Assembly (NCBI GenBank): GCA_031769625.1
Contig: JAUIMM010000135.1
Span: 6,685,501-6,749,500, forward strand
DNA: 64,000 nucleotides
Direction of reading: 5' to 3'
Origin: Taudactylus pleione
Taxonomy: Eukaryota; Chordata; Amphibia; Anura; Myobatrachidae
Shown: one piece after another, positions 9,825-20,899 of the stretch
Layout of the letters: each line of letters opens with the position of its first letter
Numbering within the stretch: the stretch's first letter is position 1
Notes under the pieces: model-generated
The model's database searches: none
The model's input: only the letters and a program-made list of their open reading frames with translations
What the model was told of the DNA's origin: nothing
Position numbers and translations under genes: made by a program

Positions 9825-10010
9825 ATGCACACTGAAATAATCGCCATTGCCATCATGAAAGCCACATGCTTCAGTCAGCGTGAGCTGAGAGTCTTCACCG
9901 AGGTGGTGTACCACAGGCTGGGGCATGCGGTGCGCTATGTGCGGAACGCTGTCTGCGAGCACCTTGCAGACGTACCTGTGATTCCTAGTGTATGCATTTA
10001 TGTGTGAGTG
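9825..10010 (+). pseudogene. Possible Harbinger Myb-like protein remnant, first part
   Basis: A 60-codon open frame contains 'CFSQRELRVFTEVVYHRLG', which resembles the start of the Myb/SANT-like second protein of Harbinger transposons (form: FS-x-x-EL-x-V-x-x-E-V). A matching downstream segment, 10468-10671, looks like the next exon. The match is short and made from general family knowledge, so an unrelated chance frame is possible. No HARBI1-type nuclease is visible nearby. Confidence 0.35.
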
Positions 10011-10255
10011 CAGATGTTACTTTTCTGCTTCCATTTTGTATTTTGTGTGGCCATTTTGAAATATATTTGGATTGCTGCACTGTGTAATCCAGAAGCATTT
10101 TGGATCATAACACATTAATGCCAGCATAGGCTGCAGGATTACTTAATGCATATTTGCATGTGTGTGTGTGTGTGAGTGAGTGTGTTTATATCTATACATT
10201 TTAATGATCCTTCATGATATTTGACATTCTACTTGTACATATCTAGATTCCTGTA

Positions 10256-10259
<4 letters not shown>

Positions 10260-10305
<46 letters not shown>

Positions 10306-10332
10306 TATATATATCTATTCACACAAAAATAC

Positions 10333-10384
<52 letters not shown>
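10260..10384. repeat. Microsatellites (TA)n and (GATA)n
   Basis: An uninterrupted TA run of about 40 bp (10262-10302) is followed by a GATA run of about 52 bp (10332-10384). Confidence 0.95.
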
Positions 10385-10385
<1 letters not shown>

Positions 10386-10467
10386 GTATCTATGAAAATA
10401 TTTAAAATAAAATAACTTTTTAATATGTACAATGATGTTTGAGAAAATTTTTTATTCAATTTCCTAG

Positions 10468-10671
10468 GACAACCGGGAGCACTTGAGCAAAAACACCAGA
10501 GGAGAGTATCTGTACCAATAACCCCCTCCCCTCCAACCTCTTCCTCTCCTGCCCAACCTCCTACCCCTGCCCAACCTGCTACTTCTTCACAATCAGGATC
10601 GTCTTGTGGCTTGAACTATACCGTCTCCATCACACCACCAAGTATCCTTGTGAAGTCAGCCGTGGAAGAAG
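10468..10671 (+). pseudogene. Possible Harbinger-type second-ORF exon, proline/serine-rich
   Basis: The segment is bounded by an acceptor-like 'caatttcctag' and a donor-like 'gaagaag|gtaaat'. It reads without a stop as 'EQKHQRRVSVPITPSPP' followed by repeats of S, P, A and Q. This resembles the linker exon after the Myb-like domain in Harbinger second proteins. It may equally be an unrelated retained exon. The splice sites and open frame are visible; the function is not. Confidence 0.35.
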
Positions 10672-10894
10672 GTAAATTCAAAATGCAGACACACTTTCAA
10701 ACACATGCAAGTATTTTGATTGCCTGCACTTACACTGTAACATGTGTATGACAGATGGATTTGCGAGTGTTCCAAATGGGTCCTGCTTAGATGCATGCAA
10801 ACCCTTGAATGCCACTGCTTGATTGACAGGCATTTACGGGGTGGTGTGGGGGTAGCCGTCGTTCCTGGGCATGTACATCTCATTTTCTGTGAGT

Positions 10895-11265
10895 GGTTGC
10901 CCTGAGTAAGCCTTACTCAACTGGCTGGAGGCCTGGTGCCATCCACCAATGTGACCATCGACCACCAATGGTAGCGATGGTGATCCCAGCCTGTGCTGGG
11001 ATCGCAAATGCAGCAGGGGTTATCATACACCTCCTGCTGCATTTGCATTATTGCAAGAATCGCAATTGCAAAGCTGCCTGCGTCCATACATCATATATCT
11101 ATAGTCTGAGTGTATACATCATATATCTATAGCCTGTATGCATATATCATATATCTATAGCCTGCGTGCATACATCATATATCTATAGCCTGCGTGCATA
11201 CATCATATATCTATAGGCTGCGTGCAGCTTTGCAATTGTGATCCTTGCTGAATCAGGCCCTGACT
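10895..11265. repeat. Harbinger-like terminal repeat region with 28-bp minisatellite
   Basis: Complementary pieces 'gcaattgcaaagctgc' (about 11070) and 'gcagctttgcaattgtgatc' (about 11225) flank five units of a 28-bp minisatellite containing 'catcatatatctatag' (11080-11220). The right end reads 'gctgaatcaggccc', the terminus type seen in the serial-hairpin MITEs. The left terminus is not identified. Confidence 0.5.
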
Positions 11266-11544
11266 GCAGGACCCCTTCTGCACATACACATAACATTTAT
11301 TATTACAATTATTATAACGTATGTTATAATGAAACCTTGGATAAACCTTGGATAAACATACATACATAATTTTAATGTAAGGGCCTCATTTATCAACAAG
11401 TTTGAAACATTCAGAAGAATAGATTAAACTTGCTGAGTTTGATAATGGTATTACAAATAATCATCAACCCACTGCCATGAGTTTGCTTATACACATTTAT
11501 CAATCTGAACAAGTTTCATACATGCAGGGTGCATGCAGGTACTG

Positions 11545-12940
11545 ATCTGCCCAGCTATTTTGTTGCTCATGGCGTGGCATGCAGGCCTCTGAGTCACGCC
11601 ATGGACTTGTGGCGTGGCGTGCAGGCCTCTGAGTTGCGCCATGGACTTGTGGTGTACTGTGGTATTCTTCAATGAAGGATACGCTACGGCATGTAATACA
11701 GCGCTTAACCGCTGGGTGGCAAGTGCTCCACTGTTGTAATTTGTACTGAATGCCATACTGTTAAACTTAAATTGGATATCACATTCACAGCATTTGCATG
11801 CTCGCACAACCAATATTTTTAATGTCACATGATGTACATACAGTACAGTAAGATCTTATAACAGGATGCAAATCAGTGCACATACAGTATTGTACATAAC
11901 TGAACAGTAAGGAAGTTGCCCGAGTTGTTATCACGGTATGACCGAAACTGTAGATTAATGAGATGCATGCACAGCTTACACTGAGATGGGATGAATTACA
12001 GTATGACAATTTTTTTTTTACATCTCTATAATTAATTAATTAAAAATAGCAGTTGGAGGAGTGCACCTGGATGAGGCCGCTCTGTGTGGTTCACTGTATC
12101 TGGCGTGTGGGCTAGTGGGTAGGTGATCACTTTGGAAGAATTATGGTCCCTGGTTCGATCCCTGGAAAATAATATTATTTTTTTTGGCACTGTCTGCTGT
12201 GGACACTATAGTGAAACTACTGTAGTAGTGTTGTACTGTAATACTGTAGTGTTGTTGTTTAAAAAGCTGCTTAAAAGTAAGACATTACAAACTGATTGTG
12301 CGTTTAAATAGTGCAAAACTTTCGTCAATGTCTGCGCTGTGGTGGCTGTCATCTCCAAGGGGTTGCAATGGGATTTCTTGTGCATGCCCAGTGGAGGGGT
12401 TACAATGGGATCTGTCGCACCAAGCCATGCGCCATGTAGCACTATGCCATGGCGTATGCAAGATCATCTGTATTACTACAGTACTGTACAGTATGCTGTT
12501 GATTTTTCACCCTTGTGCCACTCTGCGTTGTCCAAGACTTGTACACAATAGTCATTTCATGACTTCAGAAACTGCTACAGTAGTATGCTCTGTTTGAGAG
12601 GGAAGCCTCTAAATTACAAACTAACTGTGCGTTTAAAACTTGAATTTTGCACAACTTTCTACGCTGTCCTTGACTTGGACACAATAGTGATTTCTGTATT
12701 ACAAACTTACTTTGCATGTAAAGTGCGAAATAGCACTACACCGCAAACTTGCGACAATGTAGATGCGGTGTCAGCCTTGCACACTATATCGACGTCTCTT
12801 GAACTGTAACTGAGAGTGGCCTCTGTCTGTGAGAGGGCTCTCTGTATTACAAACTGACTGTGCGTTTGAAGTGCAAAATAGCGCTACATCGCAAACTTGT
12901 GACAATGTCGATGCTGTTCCAACCTTGCACACTATAGTGA
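11545..12940. repeat. 1.4-kb repeat block, first copy of a direct duplication
   Basis: The block recurs at 14135-15542 with the same order of parts: an array of 'ggcgtggcatgcaggcctctgag', a stretch with 'cagtacagtaagatcttataac', a tRNA-like segment, and several 'attacaaactgactgtgcg' units. The offset is about 2.59-2.60 kb throughout. Small open frames, including a 99-codon frame present in both copies, are diverged and show no known domain, so I do not call genes. Confidence 0.75.
12101..12175 (+). repeat. tRNA-like segment (SINE head or tRNA relic)
   Basis: 'GGGCTAGTGGGTAGG' (about 12109-12123) resembles an A box and 'GGTTCGATCCC' (12152-12162) a B box, at tRNA-like spacing. The flanks do not form a clear acceptor stem, so this looks like a tRNA-derived SINE head rather than a working tRNA gene. 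Its duplicate at 14704-14778 has lost the B box to a T-run. Confidence 0.5.
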
Positions 12941-13700
12941 TTTCTCATATCCAGCAAGTAGTAGTGGGATCTGTATGAGAGAGAGCTCTCTGTATTACAC
13001 ATTTGGCGGTATGGTGGCTGTCAGCCATCTCCGATGGATTAGAAATGGCATCTCTGGTGGCCGCATGCCCACTAGGAGGGTTGCTTTGGGATTTCTGGTG
13101 CATGCCCAGTGGGCCTAGAGTCATACACAGTGCATCAGGTCCCTTCCCCCAAAGAAAGCAAGAGCCTCTCATTACCATAATAAAGGACGCTTTGTTAATC
13201 CATTGACTGTAAGCAGTCAGCTCTGTCCTTGTGTCCTGAAAAAGGCTACGGATAGTGACCATTGCCAAGGACACCATCCCCCATCTGCTAGGACAACTAG
13301 TGTGCTGCTATGAATGTGTCTGTACTGTATATTAAAAACTGACGGGGTGGTTGAATTTTGCACCACACAAAAGTGATATCATAACTGCAGAAACTGGTAG
13401 TGAATGGACTCTGTACAGTATGAGAGAAAGGTCTCTGTATTACAAACTGACTGTGCATTTAAAGCGCAAAATAGCTACACCGCAAACTTGAAACAATGTA
13501 GATGCGGTGTCAGCCTTGCACACTATAGCGATGTCTCTTGAACTGTAACTGAGAGTGGCCTCTGTCTGTGAGAGGGCTCTCTGTATTACAAACTGACTGT
13601 GCGTTTGAAGTGCAAAATAGCGTTACATCGCAAACTTGCGACAATGTCGATGCTATTCCAACCTTGCACACTATAGTGTCAGTGTGTTATACAGAGCTTA
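12600..13700. repeat. Degenerate tandem repeats around 'attacaaactgactgtgcg'
   Basis: The motif 'tattacaaactnactntgc' recurs near 12613, 12697, 12842, 13438 and 13583, followed by 'cgcaaacttgcgacaatg' and 'ccttgcacactatag'. Segment 13435-13680 repeats 12697-12940. This looks like an old satellite-like array. No protein is supported. Confidence 0.6.
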
Positions 13701-13838
13701 ATGATTTCAAACTTTATTAGACACTCTTTTACCGCTTTATTATACATTCCTGATTCCATGTGGAAAACGCTGTAATACTGTATAGTGTATCGAATCACCG
13801 CTTCTGTCAACCAATCATCTGGCGGTGATACAGAACAT

Positions 13839-14000
13839 ACATTGGAAATCAGACGCATGCGCTATGTAGTTTAGGAAAAGTGACACCTGGTGGGCAAAAA
13901 GTTGTATTACACGTAATACAACATTGGAAATCAGATGCATGCGCTATGTAGTTTAGGAAAAGTGACACCTGGTTGGCAAAAAGTTGTATAACACATAATG
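13839..14000. repeat. 82-bp tandem duplication
   Basis: 'acattggaaatcaga' starts at 13839 and again at 13921, and each copy runs on through 'gtgacacctggt' and 'gcaaaaagttgta'. It consists of two units only. Confidence 0.85.
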
Positions 14001-14134
14001 ACTTTTTTCCAGCATTACGCTACACTACATTACAAAACTTTCTGTGTGGCGCGACTCATGGCGTGGTGTGTGACGTGCTATGCGTGGCGTGAGAGATAAC
14101 TCTTTGAAGCAACATAATACCTGGGCACATCAGT

Positions 14135-15542
14135 GATCTGCCAAGCTATTTTGTTGCTCATGGCGTGGCATGCAGGCCTCTGAGTCATGCCATGGACTTG
14201 TGGCATGGAGGCCTCTGAGTCGCGCCATGGACTTGTGGCGTACCGTGGTATTCTTAAATGAAGGATACGCTACGGCATGTAATACAGTGCTTAACCACTT
14301 GGTGGCGAGTGCTCCACTGTTGTAATTTGTACTTAATGCCTTGAACTGAATGCCATACTGTTAAACTTAAATTGGATGGATATCACATTCACAGCATTTG
14401 CATGTTCGCACAACCAATATTTTTAATGTCACATAATGTACATACAGTACAGTAAGATCTTATAACAGGATGCAAATCAGTGCACATACAGTATTGTACA
14501 TAACTGAACAGTAGAGAAGTTGCCCGAGTTGTTATCACGGTATGACCGATGCTGTAGATTAATGAGATGCATGCACAGCTTTCACTGAGATGGGATGAAG
14601 TACAGTATGACAATTTAAAAAAAAAAAAATTATAATTAATTAATTAAAAACAGCAGCGGGAGGAGTGCACAAGGATGAGGCCGCTCTGTGCAGTTCACTG
14701 TAGCTGGCGTGTGGGCTAGTGGTTAGGTGATCACTTTGGAAGAATAATGGTCCCCGGTTTTTTTCCCTGGAAAAGAATAATTTTTTTTTGGCACTGTCTG
14801 CTCAGGACACTCTAGTGAAACTACTGTAGTAGTGTTGTACTGTAATACTGTAGTGTTGTTGTTTAAAAGGCTGCTTAACAGTAAGACATTACAAACTGAT
14901 TGTGCGTTTAAATAGTGCAAAACTTTCGTCAATGTCTGCGCTGTGGTGGCTGTCATCTCCAAGGGGTTGCAATGGGATTTCCTACGCATGCCCAGTGGAG
15001 GGGTTACAATGGGATCTGTGTCGCCAAGCCATACGCCATGTAGCGCTATGCCATGGCGTATGCAAGGTCATCTGTATTACTACAGTACTGTACAGTATGC
15101 TGTTAAATTTTCACCCTTGCGCCACTCTGCGCTGTCCAAGACTTGTACACGATAGTCATTTCATGACTTCAGAAACTGCTACAGTAGTGTGCTCTGTTTG
15201 AGAGGGAAGCCTCTAAATTACAAACTAACTGTGCGTTTAAAACTTGAATTTTGCACCACTCTCTACGCCACTTGATTTGGACACAATAGTGATTTCTGTA
15301 TTACAAACTTACTTTGCATGTAAAGTGCGAAATAGCACTACACCACAAACTTGCCACACTGTAGATGCGGTGTCAGCCATGTACACTATAGCGACGTCTC
15401 TTGAATTGTAACTGAGAGTGGCCTCTGTATGTGAGAGGGCTCTCTGTATTACAAACTGACTGTGCGTTTGAAGTGCAAAATAGCGCTACATCACAAACTT
15501 GCGACAATGTCGATGCTGTTCCAACCTTGCACACTATAGTGA
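14135..15542. repeat. 1.4-kb repeat block, second copy
   Basis: Direct repeat of 11545-12940 with a few percent divergence and small indels. Its tRNA-like segment at 14704-14778 has a degraded B box. Confidence 0.75.
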
Positions 15543-15639
15543 GTCAGTGTGTAATACAGAGCTTTATGATTTCAGAAGGCAACAATCGTCTGATTGCATG
15601 CATAATCGCGGATGCCATCGGTAGTGAATCAGGCCCAGT

Positions 15640-16130
15640 ATACATTAATGTATTTGTTATAAAAAAATGTAAACTCCTTAATCAAACAATAATAGCATAA
15701 CAGGAGTATATAAGATGAAAATAACTATTAATGCTAATATGACACTGACGTTTGTATAACCAAATTAAAAATTAAGATATTTTTTTTGTAATCAATTTGT
15801 TTAAGAAATTGTGTAACTCTAGGGATTTACTTAACCACCTAAGTGCCCGGGTATCTACCTAGACTACATTTGTAACAACAGCCTAGCTTGATCACCACCT
15901 CTAACCAGGGGTGGAAAGTTATTGAAAATCTTATATCTGACCAAAGCCACACCATGGGGAAAAGTGGCGTGTGACTGGTTGGTAGCTACTAGCTAGTGCC
16001 AGAGAGAATGTGTGCCTGGATAGCTGCCCGGTACAAAACTATCCGTTCTTTGAATTCTCTCTCAAGTCTTGCCCATGTAGAGTAACCCCATGGTAAAGAA
16101 AGCAAAAAGCTGTTTCCACCTATGGGGCTG
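15640..16130. other. No feature recognised
   Basis: AT-rich sequence beyond a Harbinger-like end ('gaatcaggccc' near 15627-15637). Nothing further is supported. Confidence 0.3.
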
Positions 16131-17460
16131 ATCAGGGCTGGATTATAGGCGGGGCAGATGAGGCGGCTGCCCAGGGGCCCCCACACATTGCTCCAACCTT
16201 ACCCACTCTGCCACCTCCATGGCTTGGCCAGATCCCATCAGCATCACTGATTCTCCAATTGCAAAGTCCTCCCCCTTACTTACCTTCCAATCCAGTGTCT
16301 CCGGATTTCCCTCTACCGGAGTGGATGTGCTTGACACTCTGCTCACTCATCTGGCTTCCTGCTCCCAGCCCATGCTGCTGCTACTCCTCAGTGAACAGCC
16401 ACAGACAGCAGCTCCAGCTGGAGTAAGATAGTGGCCGAGGGCAGGATACTCACCAGTCACGGCTTCCGGGGTCCTAACAGGTAACTCACTGGTGCCCAGT
16501 TCCTGACCCTCTACTGTGTGTGTGCACGCTCTGCGCTCCCCCTGCCCATTGCAATTACAGTCTGTGATTGGGGTCTCCAGCTGGCAACCTGGAACTGCAG
16601 GATGACACCTGACTGCCCAGAGACCAGCTTCCCTGATGGCCACACTGTCCCCAGTTAATGGCAGCCACAGCACTGATGGGGGTTAATCCTCATACTGCGG
16701 GACCATATTTGACATATGCAGATGCTAGATGCCCATTGTTAATGTATAGCTCGGTGCCCAGTGTTAATAAGTGTGCTTATAAAAGACTAGTATGCCGCAG
16801 CCCGCAGCCGCTCCAGTGGCCATGACAATGGAGAGTGTGGCTGCAAGCTGGGGGACAGGGAGAGCCAGCTCCCCAGGTCCTCAGCACTGTGGCCAGAAAA
16901 TTAGGAGAGCCCCACAGTTCCAGACTGCAGAGCTAGGAGAGGCACCTATTGTACTGTAGAGTGCTGGGGGACTGCGAGAGTACCACCAGTACTGAAAGAG
17001 TTAAAGTCCAAGCGTGGTTGATTGGTAGGGATCAGGAGGAATCAGCCAACACCAATCAGGAGGTGTGGCTGAAGCTTGTTGATGCATACACAGCAGAAGC
17101 CAGGTGCCAGTGGTAGGAGCCTGGATGTACGTAAGCAGTTCCAAGCACCATTGGTAGAAGTTTGATTGTGGCAGCTACGTACCCACCCACTGCGCAGTGG
17201 GTGGAGTCAGTGACAGGTGGTCACTGACGGTAAGAGCAAATCCCTAATACCCCAAGATCCATTGGGGATCGAAAACCCAATCTGTGATTGTCTGGCGAGT
17301 GAGATCATCTGGTCCCACCATCTCTCATGTGTCATATTATCATGCAGGGGCATAGTAGTTGCAGCGAAGGTCAGTCTTAACTGTATTGGTTGGGGCCCTC
17401 ACAACTTAGTTCCCCCGGGGCCTGCACAAGTCTTGATACGTCCTTTGGGCTGATACTGAG
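16131..17460. repeat. Unclassified dispersed-repeat-like region
   Basis: The left part begins 'gggctggattataggc' and 'gaggcggctgcccagggg', and the right part ends in 'ttggggccctcac' and 'cccccggggcctgcac'. Phrases of this type ('cctagggccggctc' near 25590) recur elsewhere in the window, suggesting the ends of a dispersed element. The open frames inside show no known domain. Confidence 0.3.
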
Positions 17461-17829
17461 TCAATGGCAAAGTAGCTGCTGTTGCTGGCAGCTGTGAAAG
17501 CCTGATTTATCACCTTATGCTAATGTAAAAATCGAATGCGGGGGTTTGTGCATCTGCAAGCTGTAAATCATGTCATCCATTGACTAAGCAACTAATTCGC
17601 AAATGCACAGCCATTGGCCAGAGCATGCATCAATGCTGGGCAATGGAGTGGGAGCCTCTGGCATCCTCTCCGTCGCCCATGGTGATGCATTCCTTAGCCA
17701 ATGGTGTGTGCCGGGGACCCGAAACAGAAAGTAATGTGATCGTGTTACGCTATCACACTGCTTCCAGCTCTTCTCCAGGACAGGATAATATCAGAGCTCC
17801 TCTCGTGCCAAGAGGATTTTAGTAAACTT

Positions 17830-18180
17830 GCGTGAAGATATTCATTTACACAAATAATATATTTCACATCAACATTAAAAATGCAAATTGTGATGAATAT
17901 TCCCCATAGTCATCAAATTACAGAAATTTAGGTAGAATAGGGCTAGTAACATTCCGATCGGGTCTTATCAAGTGGCAGAATAACACACTTGTCTACACTT
18001 GCAGCGGAGTAATGAACACAATGCAAAAAAGAAGATAAAAAAATTACCCGCAAGACTCTATTGGGGAGCACTCTTATAGCCTATATTAAGTATTAAGTAT
18101 AAAACATAACTTTTAATATCTCAAATAACTTAAAATAGACTTACAAAACAGATATAATAGAAACAAGGGTGAAAAGTATA
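17830..18180. other. No feature recognised
   Basis: AT-rich spacer with no supported gene or repeat. Confidence 0.3.
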
Positions 18181-18186
18181 TAAATG

Positions 18187-18565
18187 AACGGCAGTGGCGT
18201 CCCTCCCCGCAGGGACACCTGGTGCGGGGAGGGATGCCTTGTGCACGGGAAAGCCGTGCGCTCCCCGAAAAGGGGACTTGGCCTTGGGTGAGGGGCGTGG
18301 CCTCACGGCCCGAACCCGGTGCCTGGCCCATGTAGATTATGGAGAGTGGTGGGGGGTGCCAGAAGTGCGGGCAATGCAGGCTCCCTGACTGTGACAGGAG
18401 CCAAGTGCTGCACTTAATGATACAGTGCAGTACCCGGATCCTGTCACTGAGGGGAAGACTGCACTTTGGTGTCATCCCTCGGCGGGTGACACCCAGGTGC
18501 GGCCTGCACCCCCTTTGTGATGCCACTGGATAAGGTTGTGAGGGGCTCAACCCTCTGGGGTGGCG
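18187..18565 (+). repeat. GC-rich dispersed repeat, related in inverted orientation to 60095-60445
   Basis: Shared landmarks are 'cgtccctcccc', 'tgacaggagcc' followed by 'gtgctgcac', and 'ggcgggtgacaccc'. The order is reversed at 60095-60445, so the two copies are in opposite orientation. No coding potential is recognised. Confidence 0.5.
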
Positions 18566-18569
18566 AAAT

Positions 18570-19130
18570 ATGAAAACAAGTTAATGAAATTAACATATAG
18601 ATGACAATCACAAGTACAAATACATATATACATATAATACAGAAACAATGTAAAATACCCAAGGAAAAAAAGATATCATACAAAACAATGTTACTGCTTT
18701 CATGCACAGAGGTGGAGAGACTGAATTCATTTCTCTCCAATGATGCCAATCGCTGTCGTTTATTCACATTAAAAGGCACTTATTTGATACCATTAGAAGA
18801 AAGGAGGTGAAAAGTCAGGTTGTGAGAAGCCTGTATTACACAGTTCTGCTGCTTCCCATCTTACCTAAAGCATAGGGTGAGAGACAGGTGTTCCACAGTA
18901 ACCCTTGGAAACAACAGCCAGTTACGTTTCCCTGTTACCGCTGTTTATCTCTGCTGTTCAGTGTCTTACACTGGGGTGCATTGGACAGTGAATGAGAAGT
19001 ACTACTTGGCTATAGGTGGGAAACAAAACGAGTATGATAGATAAATCATAAATATAAATGTCCTATTATTGGTACCAATTTATTTCTTAGCGCAGATATT
19101 TTGATAATCACGGAAAGGATTATCTTTGTC
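18570..19130. other. No feature recognised
   Basis: AT-rich sequence between two repeats. No gene is supported. Confidence 0.3.
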
Positions 19131-19135
19131 ACTCG

Positions 19136-19686
19136 GGGCCTGATTCAGAGCCGGACGCTCTGACAGAGCGCTCGCTCTGCATCAGGGCCGGCATTCTGTT
19201 TTTTTAGAGCGGCCTCCTGGCCGCTCGCATAGCTGTGGGTGACCACCCACAGCTATAGTGAGCAGGCAGGAAGATGGTCACGATGGTCAAGACCATCGCA
19301 ACCATCGGGCTTGCTACGAGACCCTTGTGGTAGGGTCTCAATGCCGCAAGCCCTAGAGTGCTTTCGGCTCTAACAGAGCCGAAAGCACTCCCACTGACAT
19401 CACTTGTGATGTCAGTGGGGCCAGCCCCAGACGGTAGGCATTCCCATGGGAGCGCCTCCGTCTGGGCAGCCATGCCCCCAGACCACCCACCAAAGGGGGC
19501 GTGCTGTCACTCAACATCGACAGCATGCCCCCTTTGGTACGAGACCCAGAGTGACGGTTTGCCCATCGCTATCCGGGTCTCACGCTTGTGCACGATGGAG
19601 CCGGCTCCATCATGCGCATGCGCACTGGGCCACCATCAACCCACTTGCGAGCGCATAGCGCTCACGAGCGGGTATGAAACAGGTCC
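19136..19686 (+). mobile_element. Serial-hairpin MITE, copy H1 (Harbinger-like)
   Basis: The ends 'gggcctgattcag' and a worn 'gaaacaggtcc' lie between 3-bp duplications TCG (19133-19135 and 19687-19689). The interior is a chain of short palindromes, for example around 'tgggtgaccaccca', 'gtgctttcggctc', 'acatcacttgtgatgt' and 'cgagcg'. Three-base duplications with a GGGCC terminus fit PIF/Harbinger-type MITEs. The open frames are a consequence of GC-rich palindromes. Confidence 0.7.
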
Positions 19687-19739
19687 TCGATACACAATTG
19701 TGTATTTTATAGTTTTTACTGAGATCGCTGTTTCATAAC

Positions 19740-20102
19740 AATAAAGTGTACTTGTGCAAAGCAGCCCATATTCAAACAACATAAAGTGCAGAGTTCAAAG
19801 GCAGATTTAATTAGCAGCAGTATTGCTATTATTCTGTAATGACAATTTATACTGAGGTAGCTTAACTGAAACAAGTGCGTTATTACTAGCAGCAATTATT
19901 ACATAGTACAACGTGCAGAATTCATATATAGAATTTAATTAGCAGCAGTATTGTATATAAGCTGTTCTCAAATAATAAATTACGTGTCCAGCAGCAAATT
20001 TTGTAGAATATAAAGTGCAAGGTTCAAAAGACAATTAGCAGCAGTATTACACAAAGTGCCCCATACGAGAAAGTTATATAATAGAATGCAACAAAAAATA
20101 CA
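19740..20102. repeat. Degenerate tandem repeats around 'attagcagcagtattg'
   Basis: The motif 'aattagcagcagtattg' recurs three times, and 'aaagtgcag' with 'ttcaaa' several times, at roughly 100-130 bp spacing. Related sequence resumes after the foldback MITE. Confidence 0.5.
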
Positions 20103-20110
20103 ATGCAAAG

Positions 20111-20366
20111 TAGGGATGTGCAGGCTCGGATAGGTTCGAGTTTGCACGTGGAGTTCGGATTTTTCCCTCCAAAAAAACGGAACTCAGAAAGAGGCAAAAC
20201 GTCATCTTGCACGGACGAACATCATCATTCCTGGACTTTTGTCCAGGAATGATGATGTTCGTCCATGCAAGATGACGTTTTGCCTCTTTCTGAGTTCCGT
20301 TTTTTTGGAGGGAAAAATCCGAACTCCACGTGCAAACTCGAACCTATCCGAGCCTGCACATCCCTA
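20111..20366. mobile_element. Foldback hAT MITE, 256 bp, near-perfect inverted repeat
   Basis: Two arms of about 126 bp face each other over a 4-base TTTT loop near 20239. Only one or two mismatches are visible. The ends are TAGGGATGTGC and its complement, flanked by exact 8-bp duplications ATGCAAAG (20103-20110 and 20367-20374). The end sequence resembles the TAGGGGTGTGC end of the large hAT copies, and the arms carry 'gaggcaaaacgtcat', which also occurs in the 5' region of hAT copy 1 (about 2139-2153). It is therefore likely mobilised by the same transposase group. Confidence 0.88.
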
Positions 20367-20439
20367 ATGCAAAGTGCACTTATAAAGCAGCAAAGATTTG
20401 TAGCATCAACAGTATTGCACATATTATATATTAGGATTG

Positions 20440-20890
20440 TTATCTCCAGTGCTTAAAGTGGTCCTAGAGAAGTGGGGGAACTCACCCTCCTCGTCCCAAA
20501 AAAAAATGACAATGCGTGCCGTAGGCGTGTGGAAAAAAAAGGGTCGTGGTTCTCAAAAGAAAGGAGCGTGGTCACAAAATAAATGGGCATGGTCACACAA
20601 TTGTATTCCCAATTCAAATTACACCACTCAGTAGCACAATCTTGAGTCACATTACACCACATAGTAGTGGCCCTTATTCATGTATGACACAAAGCAGTGC
20701 CCTTTTTACACAATGCCCACATTTGTGCCCCTTATACACAAAGCCCACAGCAGTAGGGCCACCTATACAATGCCCACAGCAGTAGTGCCTCTTATGCAAA
20801 TGCAAAGCCCGTTTTAGTGGTGCCCCTGATGCAGAGCTCCCAGTAGTGGTGCCCATTATGCAGTGCCCACAGTAGTGGTGTCAAAACCGG
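20440..20890. repeat. Degenerate 'agtgccc' array, locus 1
   Basis: From about 20640 the phrases 'cacagcagtagtgcc', 'ttatgcagtgcccacag' and variants repeat every 25-35 bp. The preceding segment with 'gcgtggtcac' resembles the one before the array at 59.7 kb, so the two belong to one dispersed family. Confidence 0.6.
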
Positions 20891-20899
20891 ATAATTGGC

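Noticed and set aside
12101..12175. Functional tRNA gene
   Set aside because: A- and B-box-like motifs are present, but I cannot pair an acceptor stem, and the duplicate has lost its B box. Better read as a SINE head or relic.
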